64,000 nucleotides of DNA from Spirirestis rafaelensis WJT71-NPBG6 (GTDB lineage Bacteria; Cyanobacteriota; Cyanobacteriia; Cyanobacteriales; Nostocaceae): contig JAHHID010000007.1 in assembly GCA_019359015.1 (NCBI GenBank), forward strand, positions 62,001 to 126,000, read 5' to 3'. Under the pieces are notes generated by a model. That model was not told the DNA's origin and did no database searches. It was given only the letters and a program-made list of their open reading frames with translations. The translations under genes and the position numbers were made by a program. Each line of letters begins with the position of its first letter. Within the stretch, counting starts at the first letter, position 1. This document shows, one piece after another, positions 1-8,469 of this stretch.

Positions 1-2
1 AC

Positions 3-1595
3 ACTTTGCACGTATATCTGGCAAGACAAGACGAGTTAGAGGATATTTATCGCCCCACTAGACGTTGGTTAACAGCTGCTTTAGGAGCCGCTATCATGGC
101 ACTGACTCCAGAAATGATTGTCTGGGGAAGAACGGGTGTCTCAGATATGCTGCTAACTGGATGCATAGCAACAGCTTTGTTATGCTTTTTTCTAGGGTAC
201 GCAAGCAAGGCAATGGGCAATGGGCAATGGGGAAGAGATACAGAAGTGAATTCTTCCCAATCTTTAATAGCTAATCGCCAATCGCTATTGCCGAATAAGT
301 GGTACTTAGCTTTTTATGTGCTAATTGCTGGAGCAATTTTGACTAAAGGACCGGTGGGAATTGTCTTACCGGGGTTGATTATCGCGGCGTTTCTGCTTTA
401 CGTGGGTTCGTTGCGAGAAGTGTTGCGAGAAATGCGCTTTTTCATGGGGATGCTGATCGTCTTTGCTTTATCAGTACCCTGGTATGTGCTGGTAATTTGG
501 CGCAATGGGTGGAATTATATTAACTCGTTTTTTGGCTATCACAACCTAGAACGCTTTACAGAAGTCGTTAATGGTCACACAGCGCCTTGGTATTTTTACT
601 TTTTAGTAGTACTGCTAGGCTTTGCGCCATACTCAGTTTACTTGCCGGTTGCGATCGCAAGGCTGAAGTTTTGGCAAGTAAAATACTGGCGCTCTCAAGA
701 ACGCTCTCAACAACTTGGTTTATTTGCCTTTGTCTGGTTTGTTGGTATCTTTAGCTTTTTCACCATTGCTGTCACCAAACTCCCCAGTTATGTTTTACCT
801 TTAATGCCAGCAGCAGCAATTTTAGTAACGCTGTTATGGAGCGACTTTTTCTTAGACAAACAGACAAGGGGACAAGGAGGACAAGAAAAAATTTTTTCTT
901 TGTCTGGCTTATCTTCCCCCACTCCCCCACTCCCCCACTCCCCCCACTCCCCCACTGCCCCCACTCCCCCACTCCTCCACTCCCCCACTTTCCCCCTCTG
1001 GAATGGCTGGGTAAATGTAGCATTTTTATCAGCGGTAGGAGTGGCATTATTTCACTTACCCCAATTACTAGGTAAAGATCCAGCTGCACCTAACTTTCCC
1101 CAACAACTTCAACAGTTAAATTTACCAATGTTGTCCGGTATAATTTGGCTAGTTTCTGCGGGAATTATTGCGGTTTTATTATTGCGTCGCCTTTGGCTGC
1201 CGATTATTGGTGTAAATTTACTGGGATTAACCGCGTTTTTAATTGTTGTGTTGATGCCTGCTTTGTTTTTGGTAGATCATGAGCGTCAGTTGCCCTTAAG
1301 AGAATTATCAGCGATCGCAGTACAAGCAAAACAACCAAATGAACAATTAATCATGGTTGGGTTTAAAAAGCCAACTGTGGTATTTTACAGCCATGAAAAC
1401 GTGACTTTCTTCAAATTTACTGAGCAGGCTCAAGAGCATATCCAAAACCAAGCAGCGAACAAAGTACAGCCAGGCTCAATGCTGGTTCTCTCTCAGCCGA
1501 AAAAGTTGATGCAAATGGGTTTGCAACCAGCCGATTACGAAAATTTAGGCATCAGTGGTGCTTATCAATTGATTAGAGTGCCTTTGAAGAGTTAG
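3..1595 (+). CDS. GT39/ArnT-like glycosyltransferase, 3' part
   Basis: Integral membrane glycosyltransferase of the dolichyl-phosphate-mannose/ArnT (GT39) type, expected to move a sugar from a lipid-linked donor to a lipid or protein at the membrane. About 530 C-terminal residues are present; the 5' end lies left of the window, since the frame is open from the first codon. Visible features are many hydrophobic helices, a GRTGVSDMLL segment early on, LTKGPVG, and SVPWYVLVIWRNGW followed by NSFFGYHNLERF, typical of this family. A Ser/Pro/Thr/His-rich stretch encoded by short tandem repeats (about 905-1004) splits two helices in frame. It ends about 100 bp before the convergent histidine kinase. 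Substrate cannot be predicted. Confidence 0.75.
   Translation, partial: TLHVYLARQDELEDIYRPTRRWLTAALGAAIMALTPEMIVWGRTGVSDMLLTGCIATALLCFFLGYASKAMGNGQWGRDTEVNSSQSLIANRQSLLPNKWYLAFYVLIAGAILTKGPVGIVLPGLIIAAFLLYVGSLREVLREMRFFMGMLIVFALSVPWYVLVIWRNGWNYINSFFGYHNLERFTEVVNGHTAPWYFYFLVVLLGFAPYSVYLPVAIARLKFWQVKYWRSQERSQQLGLFAFVWFVGIFSFFTIAVTKLPSYVLPLMPAAAILVTLLWSDFFLDKQTRGQGGQEKIFSLSGLSSPTPPLPHSPHSPTAPTPPLLHSPTFPLWNGWVNVAFLSAVGVALFHLPQLLGKDPAAPNFPQQLQQLNLPMLSGIIWLVSAGIIAVLLLRRLWLPIIGVNLLGLTAFLIVVLMPALFLVDHERQLPLRELSAIAVQAKQPNEQLIMVGFKKPTVVFYSHENVTFFKFTEQAQEHIQNQAANKVQPGSMLVLSQPKKLMQMGLQPADYENLGISGAYQLIRVPLKS
905..1004 (+). repeat. In-frame C-rich STRR array inside a coding region
   Basis: Irregular tandem copies of a CCCCCACT-like unit inside the glycosyltransferase gene. 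The array keeps the reading frame and encodes a low-complexity Pro/Ser/His/Thr loop. The same unit recurs in intergenic arrays elsewhere in the window. Confidence 0.85.
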
Positions 1596-1647
1596 TGGAT
1601 AGTGGGAATTTTCAGAGGGAAAAAGGGACTCATGGAAAAGGGAAAAG

Positions 1648-1678
1648 CCAATGCCCAATGCCCAATGCCCAATGCCCA
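1648..1678. repeat. STRR, 7-bp unit (AATGCCC)
   Basis: Four tandem copies of a heptamer between the convergent glycosyltransferase and histidine kinase genes, followed by AACAACT repeats up to the kinase stop. Such heptamer arrays are characteristic of Nostocales genomes. Confidence 0.85.
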
Positions 1679-1692
1679 CTAACAACTAACAA

Positions 1693-4600
1693 CTAACTAC
1701 TCTTCAAAGCTTGATTAATCTGGTTTAACAAATCTTCCATTGAAATTGAGCGGGGCAAAATCTGGGTAGCGATCGCATCTACAACAGTTTCTATTGACTC
1801 CAATTTATTCTGAGTTTTTTTCTGGTTCTTCTTAGAACTAAGGTGAGATTGTGAACTAACCTCATTGGAATTTAATCGCTGGTCAAGTACCAAAATCGGT
1901 GGTAAATCGAAAGGCAATTGTCCTAAGGTTTTCAGTGCGGCTCGCGCTTCTTTTTCATTAGAAGATTCACTATAGCAAATCAGCAATAAGTCAACGCTGT
2001 AGTGGCGAATTTGTTGTAGCATTTCTGCCCAAGAACGACCCATTGCCGCTTTCAAACCTGCTGTTTGCAAATACTGAATTAAAGCTTGAAACCACTCCGA
2101 ACCGCGCTCGGCTGTTAAATTGTTGAGTGCGGAATTATTGGATGATCCATAATGGCTAATCTGCTTGCGCGTTAACTGTGGCAGATCGGGCAGCATAGTC
2201 AAATCTACTACTAACAAGCTGGGTGGACAGCACATACCAGAGGCAATTTGCAGCACTGACAATAAAGCGTCTGTTTTCCCTGTTTGGCTGCTGTTATCGT
2301 TAGTAAATGACGACAAGCAAGGAAATACAGAAAGTCCATCCACTTGTGAAGCTTCTAATGTCGTTGCTACATCGCACGTCACTAATGGTAAAGCTGCCAA
2401 ACGAGGGTGTTGACTGAGTTGTTGCAAATAAGCTTTTGCTTTTGAAATTTCTTTATCCAGTAAAATTACATCGAAGTGCCAAACTCGCGCCAAAAGTTCT
2501 GCTTGATCTAAGTCGTCAACTTCGATTACCCGATGTTCTCGCAATGATGGACGAGGATTGACACATTCTAATTCGGAATTGACTAATCGAAGAATTCGCA
2601 GTGGAGTGTGAATATTGATTTTTCCACCATCTTTACTTGGTTGCTGCGCTTCTGGTGCAGCACACAACTTTTCTAAAAGTGGTGCCAAAACCTGATGCTG
2701 CACTGGTAAGCTGATAAAACCATCGGCATTATTAGCAAATGCTTGCTCTTTTTCCGCTGCTGTGGCTGTCACAATCACTGGGATGTGACGAGTTGCAGCA
2801 TCCGATTTAATTAAGGTCAGTACATCCCAACCCGATAAAAGGGGTAAGAGTGGATTCAAAAATACAGCTTTGGGTTGCAAGCGACGGGCTTTTTCAACTG
2901 CTTCACATCCCGATCGCGCAATCACTACCCGATAACCTAAACCTGTCAAATGCTCGCTTAAATCTTCAATATATCGAGCTACTGCCTCAACTACTATCAC
3001 TAAACGTTGTTCGCTAGCGGGAAGATTGGTGGGAGTTGAAGAGACGCTGACACGAGAACGAGGCAACACGGGGAAGCTATCCGCGTCTTCGATTCTGTGC
3101 GCTACGGTGTCTTCTATTTCCCCCATATCTTGATCGCCGAAGTTAGTTTTGGGAGGACTAGGGGGTAATAGTAAAGTAAATTGGCTACCTTTGCCTTCAC
3201 GAGACAGAAAGCTCACATCACCACCGTGGAGACGAGCCAAAGCTCTAGTTAATACTAGCCCCAAACCTGTACCTTCAAATTGGCGGGTAAGGGGATTTTC
3301 TAGTTGTTGAAATTTTTGAAATATTAAGTGTTGTTGGTGTTCGGGAATACCTATACCTGTGTCCCAGACTGTAAAAGCAATCCAGCCTTCCCAACGACTT
3401 ACCCGTAGCCCAATTTCTCCACCTGTTTCGGTGAATTTGAAAGCGTTGGAAAGCAAATGTAGCAACATTTGCCGCAAGCGTAATTCATCGGCGATGATTT
3501 GGTCTAAGCCTGGTTCGATGGAGAGAGTAAATTGATGGTCGGGTGAACGTGGGGCTTGAGGTTGGACGTTGACTGGAGTTTTACTGTTTTGGGTATGGAT
3601 GGCTTTTGCTTCTGATGCAGCGCGATCGCATACTGCACGAATTTTTGCCGGTGTTAAAGTCAACTCCATCTGTCCGGTTTCCATCCGGGTCAAATCTAAA
3701 ATGTCATTGACCACGCTCATTAAATGTCGTCCGCTTTGATGAATCAATCCGGCATAACGCGCTTGACGCTCGTTTAATTCTCCCAATTGTCGATCTACAA
3801 GCAACCTTGATAATCCTAAAACGGCAGTCAAAGGTGTTTTTAATTCGTGACTAATACAAGCTAAAAATTCATCTTTTAAGCGATTTAATTGAACTAAGTC
3901 GGCATTTTTTGCTGCCAGTTCTTTGCAAAGTTGCTGCTGTTCGGTTACATCAGTAGCTAAGACTAACCACAATTCATTGCCTTCTGATTCCTCTGTGTGG
4001 GGTATCTCTAACTCAGGGCTCAGGATTTTCAGATCAATACTATCTAAGGGGATTTTTGCAAATTGCCAAACTCGCTCTTGACCATTTTGCACTTCTAAAA
4101 CACAGGTACATATTCCTAAATTTCTATCATAAAAACATCGATTTACTGCATTACTTTCGGCAAAGAGTGGCTCTGGTACATTTTTTATTGGTATAGATTT
4201 TCGCCGTGGCGACAAGGTTTTTTTATTAATTACTTCATTAAGCGCCGAGGAAGTATTTTCTCTACAATTAAATTTAATATCTGTAGAATCTACTTCGTCG
4301 TCAAGGTCGTTGCATGTGTTAATGATATTACCAATCGTGGCTGTGGTATGTTCTGAGCTTTTTGTTTCTGAATTTAATATTTCTCCTACTTGTTGCCTTA
4401 CCCCTTCTGGATCTTTCAATCCACCCAATTGTTGCCACCAGGCTGGATTTTGGGTGACTATTTCGCCACTACTGGTTTGCAACATTAAGGGCCAAGGCAA
4501 TCGTTCCAATAACTGCACCAGTGGTTTGTGTCCCTGTGGCTGATATTCTTTTTGTTTAGGCGATGTCTGATGACAAGTCCCTCCAGATCTACGCTTTGGA

Positions 4601-5103
4601 ATTGGGGTGCTACTTGCATTTTTATGCTCTACAGTAGACCGAGATTTTTTGCTATTAGTTGCGTCAATTTCCACTTGCGCTAACAATCGTAACAGGCTAA
4701 CTGTATCTACTAACCCCAAATATTTTTTTTCTGCGTCAATTAGCGCCCAATTTAAATTATTGCTTTCGCAACTTTCAGAAGCCAAAAACAAACCAAATTG
4801 ATCCACATTATCAGATGCGGACAAGATTTGTATTGGTTCAATTAAAGCTTTATCTAAAATAGAGATTGGCTGTTGTAAATCTAAAAACTTAAAACTTCCT
4901 TGGCGTTGTTTTGCTGCCAAAAATTGTGGTATTAAACGGGATGAGTACAGCAACCCTATTGGGTATTGTTGCTCATTCACCACTACGGCGCGATCGCACT
5001 GTTGTTGGGCAAATATCTCTAGCAAAACTGCCAGAGTTGTTGCTTCTGTACAACTGGGTACGGTTGCCACAAAATCATAAAGCGGGTACTGTAACATTGG
5101 CAT
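1693..5103 (-). CDS. Hybrid histidine kinase with CBS-like input and degenerate receivers
   Basis: A 1136-residue soluble-looking sensor kinase. Order: a CBS-like region (about 1-150), a linker with a PAS-like segment (LPWPLMLQTSSGEIV, about 200-380), HisKA with SHELKTPLTAVLGLS (phospho-His near 419), HATPase with LSNAFKF (N box, near 549) and GTGLGLVLTRAL (G box, near 617), then a receiver-like domain (about 699-800) and two further receiver-like segments (about 834-908 and 988-1078). The first receiver has FLNPLLP where the phosphoacceptor Asp should be, VVEA instead of an acidic pair, and SLP instead of the Lys-Pro, so it is probably a pseudo-receiver. The third has LLICYSES at that position. 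The gene diverges from kaiA over an 870-bp spacer, suggesting a link to the clock; that link is inference. Confidence 0.8.
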   Translation of the reverse strand: MPMLQYPLYDFVATVPSCTEATTLAVLLEIFAQQQCDRAVVVNEQQYPIGLLYSSRLIPQFLAAKQRQGSFKFLDLQQPISILDKALIEPIQILSASDNVDQFGLFLASESCESNNLNWALIDAEKKYLGLVDTVSLLRLLAQVEIDATNSKKSRSTVEHKNASSTPIPKRRSGGTCHQTSPKQKEYQPQGHKPLVQLLERLPWPLMLQTSSGEIVTQNPAWWQQLGGLKDPEGVRQQVGEILNSETKSSEHTTATIGNIINTCNDLDDEVDSTDIKFNCRENTSSALNEVINKKTLSPRRKSIPIKNVPEPLFAESNAVNRCFYDRNLGICTCVLEVQNGQERVWQFAKIPLDSIDLKILSPELEIPHTEESEGNELWLVLATDVTEQQQLCKELAAKNADLVQLNRLKDEFLACISHELKTPLTAVLGLSRLLVDRQLGELNERQARYAGLIHQSGRHLMSVVNDILDLTRMETGQMELTLTPAKIRAVCDRAASEAKAIHTQNSKTPVNVQPQAPRSPDHQFTLSIEPGLDQIIADELRLRQMLLHLLSNAFKFTETGGEIGLRVSRWEGWIAFTVWDTGIGIPEHQQHLIFQKFQQLENPLTRQFEGTGLGLVLTRALARLHGGDVSFLSREGKGSQFTLLLPPSPPKTNFGDQDMGEIEDTVAHRIEDADSFPVLPRSRVSVSSTPTNLPASEQRLVIVVEAVARYIEDLSEHLTGLGYRVVIARSGCEAVEKARRLQPKAVFLNPLLPLLSGWDVLTLIKSDAATRHIPVIVTATAAEKEQAFANNADGFISLPVQHQVLAPLLEKLCAAPEAQQPSKDGGKINIHTPLRILRLVNSELECVNPRPSLREHRVIEVDDLDQAELLARVWHFDVILLDKEISKAKAYLQQLSQHPRLAALPLVTCDVATTLEASQVDGLSVFPCLSSFTNDNSSQTGKTDALLSVLQIASGMCCPPSLLVVDLTMLPDLPQLTRKQISHYGSSNNSALNNLTAERGSEWFQALIQYLQTAGLKAAMGRSWAEMLQQIRHYSVDLLLICYSESSNEKEARAALKTLGQLPFDLPPILVLDQRLNSNEVSSQSHLSSKKNQKKTQNKLESIETVVDAIATQILPRSISMEDLLNQINQALKSS

Positions 5104-5972
5104 AAAACTTTAGTTGTCATTCTTCCTGTGGAAGCTCCAGCATCACCACCTGCGTTCCTAAGTAGCCGATAGCGTTTCCGGCTAAAGCAATATCCGATGA
5201 AGACTCAAAGAGCGCTATTGTGGTTACAATTTCAACCCATTGTTTCAATGGGCGAACAAATCAATAGTGTCTGTTCTGCACTTAGCAGAAAAGTTAACAA
5301 TTATTACGGCGGTGTCAAAGTAAGCCGAGCGTCAGTTCGGTCAAGCATCCTTAAGTGTATCCTCCTAGTGTTTAAATCGAGAAAGCAATAGCAGTAGCTA
5401 GAACAATTATGGCTCTAAAGATTCGCTTTTGAACCTTGAGGAATTATAATGATTTAGAATGCCACAATCCTTTAACTTCGTTTAAATATCTTATCAAGGA
5501 GTAAATTAGCAAAATATATATTTAGATAGATAGATATGAGATGCCAACAATAAATTAAAGACTGCCTTCTCCGGCAATGCTCACTCAACAACTACCTAAA
5601 TCTTAGAGTTTAGTACCTGCCTTTTGTTAAGTATTTAACATAATGTCTTGATATAAAACTTTACATTTGGGTGGGGTAGAAGTTGACTTGATGCTGAGTC
5701 TTGTTTACAGACTTCGCCACTTGTTATCCATTGATAATTTTTGGTCGGCAAAGTAAATAGCCACAATTCGATTGAGATGATTCCCCGTAATAATCAGAGC
5801 AAATAGCCATTGAGCAAAGTTTCAGCACTCATTATATCTGAGGTGATTTGATACATAATTAGCCAAGTTTTCCATATAAAAAGTATATAAATAAAAAAGC
5901 TATATGAAAAACTTATTGACAAATATTATGATTTATTTACATTGCCCAAAACCCCAGCAGTTTTTTTAGCAG
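5104..5972. other. Long intergenic region between histidine kinase and kaiA
   Basis: 869 bp with no convincing coding sequence; short open frames here lack ribosome binding sites and family features. The half nearer kaiA is AT-rich and should hold the kaiA promoter. The half nearer the kinase should hold its divergent promoter. No repeat or strong hairpin was recognised. Confidence 0.5.
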
Positions 5973-6278
5973 ATGACGAGAGCCGACCAGCAGGCATTGT
6001 TGCAACAACTTAAATCAGATTACCGACAAATTCTTATAAATTACTTTACCACAGACAAAACACTCAAGGAAAAAATTGATAAATTCATCAATGCAGTATT
6101 TTGTGCTAATATTCCTGTGCCCCAAATTATAGAGATTCACATGGATTTAATTGAAGAGTTTTCCAAACAGCTAAAATTAGAAGGAAGGAGCAATGAATCG
6201 TTACTTGATTATCGGCTGACACTGATTGATGTTTTGGCTCACCTGTGCGAAGTATATAGAAGTTCGATTTCTAAATGA
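5973..6278 (+). CDS. kaiA: Circadian clock protein KaiA, short form
   Basis: KaiA stimulates KaiC autophosphorylation by binding its C-terminal tail. This 101-residue protein matches only the C-terminal four-helix domain (KaiC-binding and dimerisation), for example LLQQLKSDYRQILINYF near the start and IPVPQIIEIHMDLIEEFSKQ in the middle. The N-terminal pseudo-receiver of the ~284-residue unicellular KaiA is absent. Short KaiA of about 100 residues is known from Nostoc/Anabaena, so this is a lineage feature rather than a truncation by mutation. kaiB and kaiC follow on the same strand. Confidence 0.9.
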   Translation: MTRADQQALLQQLKSDYRQILINYFTTDKTLKEKIDKFINAVFCANIPVPQIIEIHMDLIEEFSKQLKLEGRSNESLLDYRLTLIDVLAHLCEVYRSSISK

Positions 6279-6447
6279 ATTGAACAAGAGCGAAGACCAG
6301 GACGGAAGTTACTGAGAGTCGAAAACGTTCTTTTAAACATATGATCGCGCTCAATGCCTGAACCGACAGTGCGTAGACCAAGATCGACTTATTGCTACTA
6401 CATCCCACTTGTGCGTAGTTTCATTTCTCACTATAGCCTGTACCCTT

Positions 6448-6765
6448 ATGAATAAAGTCAGAAAGACCTATGTTCTCAAACTTTATGTAGCAGGGAACAC
6501 CGCCAATTCAGTACGGGCGTTAAAAATACTCAAAAACATATTAGATCAAGAATTTCAAGGTATTTATGCTTTGAAAGTAATCGACGTACTGAAAAACCCG
6601 CAACTAGCAGAAGAAGACAAGATATTAGCCACGCCGACATTATCGAAAATTTTGCCTCCACCAGTTCGCAAAATAATCGGCGACCTTTCAGACAGAGAAA
6701 AAGTGTTGATAGGATTGGATTTACTTTATGAAGAACTAACTGAAGAAGACTATTTTGGCGAATAG
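6448..6765 (+). CDS. kaiB: Circadian clock protein KaiB
   Basis: KaiB binds phosphorylated KaiC and sequesters KaiA, closing the negative arm of the oscillator; it is a fold-switching thioredoxin-like protein. The 105-residue product has the family sequence [19 protein letters not shown] near the start and [20 protein letters not shown] in the second half. I start it at the ATG at 6448, which gives the normal ~102-108 length; the frame stays open upstream to a GTG at 6409 without family similarity. It lies about 170 bp after kaiA and 71 bp before kaiC, so kaiB and kaiC are probably cotranscribed. Confidence 0.95.
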   Translation: MNKVRKTYVLKLYVAGNTANSVRALKILKNILDQEFQGIYALKVIDVLKNPQLAEEDKILATPTLSKILPPPVRKIIGDLSDREKVLIGLDLLYEELTEEDYFGE

Positions 6766-6836
6766 ATTATTAATTTAAAATCAGAAATTTTAGTCATAGA
6801 GATGGGTTTTCTTCCGATTTGTTAATTTAACTGGCA

Positions 6837-8399
6837 ATGAGTCAAAACGAGCAAACAGAGCAAAGCAATACCTCACCAAGTGGGGGCGTAGAAAAAATTC
6901 GCACAATGATCGAGGGGTTTGATGACATAAGTCATGGTGGTTTACCTGTTGGTAGAACTACTTTAGTCAGCGGCACCTCCGGAACTGGCAAAACTTTATT
7001 ATCTCTTCAGTTTCTCTATAGCGGTATCACCTACTTTGATGAAGCGGGAGTATTTGTCACCTTTGAAGAATCACCCAGTGACATCATAAAAAATGCTGGT
7101 ATTTTTGGTTGGAATTTACCCCGGCTAATCGCTGACGGCAAATTATTTATTCTTGATGCTTCTCCCGATCCGGAAGGTCAAGATATAGTTGGAAATTTTG
7201 ACCTTTCAGCACTTATTGAACGACTGCAATATGCAATTCGTAAATATCAAGCAAAACGAGTTTCAATAGATTCTATCACAGCGGTATTTCAACAGTATGA
7301 AGCTGTTGGAGTCGTGCGACGGGAAATTTTTCGCCTTGTAGCACGTCTCAAACAACTAAATGTCACCACAATAATTACTACCGAACGTGGTCAAGAATAT
7401 GGTCCTGTAGCCTCTTTCGGGGTAGAAGAATTTGTTTCTGATAATGTAGCAATTGTCCGTAACGTTTTAGAAGGAGAACGCCGTCGCCGCACAATTGAAA
7501 TTCTCAAATTGCGCGGTACAACTCATATGAAAGGTGAGTATCCTTTCACTATAACCAATGCCGGAGTTAACATTTTCCCATTAGGAGCAATGCGCTTGAC
7601 GCAAAGGTCTTCTAATATCCGCGTATCTTCTGGAGTCAAAACTTTAGATGACATGTGCGGTGGTGGTTTCTTTAAAGATTCTATTATTTTGGCAACAGGA
7701 GCTACTGGCACTGGTAAGACTTTATTAGTTAGCCAGTTCATCCAGGAAGCCTGCCTCAAAAACGAACGCTCAATATTATTTGCTTATGAAGAATCACGCG
7801 CTCAATTGTCTCGTAATGCTAACTCTTGGGGAATTGATTTTGAAGAATTAGAACGTCTTGGTTTGCTGAAAATCATTTGTACTTATCCGGAATCTACGGG
7901 TTTAGAAGATCATTTACAAATTATCAAGTCAGAGATTGCTGAATTTAAACCGGCTCGGATTGCTATTGATTCGCTTTCAGCATTAGCAAGAGGAGTAAGC
8001 AATAATGCATTTCGGCAATTTGTAATTGGTGTCACGGGTTATGCTAAGCAAGAAGAAATTACTGGCTTTTTTACAAATACAACTGACCAATTCATGGGTT
8101 CTCATTCAATTACAGATTCTCATATTTCCACGATTACTGACACAATTGTCATGTTGCAGTATGTAGAAATTCGCGGCGAAATGTCACGAGCCATTAACGT
8201 ATTCAAAATGCGCGGTTCTTGGCATGATAAAGGTATCCGGGAGTACAATATTACCGCCGACGGTCCAGAAATTAAAGATTCTTTCAGGAACTATGAAAGA
8301 ATTGTCAGCGGTGCGCCAACCCGCGTTAGTATCGATGAAAAGGCGGAACTTTCTCGCATCGTCAAACGTTTTGAAGACAAACAGAGTTCCGATTCCTAA
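6837..8399 (+). CDS. kaiC: Circadian clock ATPase/kinase KaiC
   Basis: KaiC is the hexameric double RecA-like ATPase whose ordered autophosphorylation keeps circadian time. The 520-residue protein has both halves: CI with P-loop GTSGTGKT (46-53) and catalytic Glu77-Glu78 (TFEES), and CII with P-loop GATGTGKT and the AYEESR glutamates. The two phosphorylation sites fall exactly at Ser431-Thr432 (DSHISTITD, codons at 8127-8132), the same numbering as in Synechococcus elongatus. The C-terminal tail used by KaiA is present. All catalytic residues I could check are intact, so a working oscillator is expected. Confidence 0.98.
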   Translation: MSQNEQTEQSNTSPSGGVEKIRTMIEGFDDISHGGLPVGRTTLVSGTSGTGKTLLSLQFLYSGITYFDEAGVFVTFEESPSDIIKNAGIFGWNLPRLIADGKLFILDASPDPEGQDIVGNFDLSALIERLQYAIRKYQAKRVSIDSITAVFQQYEAVGVVRREIFRLVARLKQLNVTTIITTERGQEYGPVASFGVEEFVSDNVAIVRNVLEGERRRRTIEILKLRGTTHMKGEYPFTITNAGVNIFPLGAMRLTQRSSNIRVSSGVKTLDDMCGGGFFKDSIILATGATGTGKTLLVSQFIQEACLKNERSILFAYEESRAQLSRNANSWGIDFEELERLGLLKIICTYPESTGLEDHLQIIKSEIAEFKPARIAIDSLSALARGVSNNAFRQFVIGVTGYAKQEEITGFFTNTTDQFMGSHSITDSHISTITDTIVMLQYVEIRGEMSRAINVFKMRGSWHDKGIREYNITADGPEIKDSFRNYERIVSGAPTRVSIDEKAELSRIVKRFEDKQSSDS

Positions 8400-8469
8400 A
8401 CTTGGCATCGTGCTATATTCTGTGGTGAGTAAAAGATTTCTGCCGCCTGATTTCGTGTGAGGGGATGCG

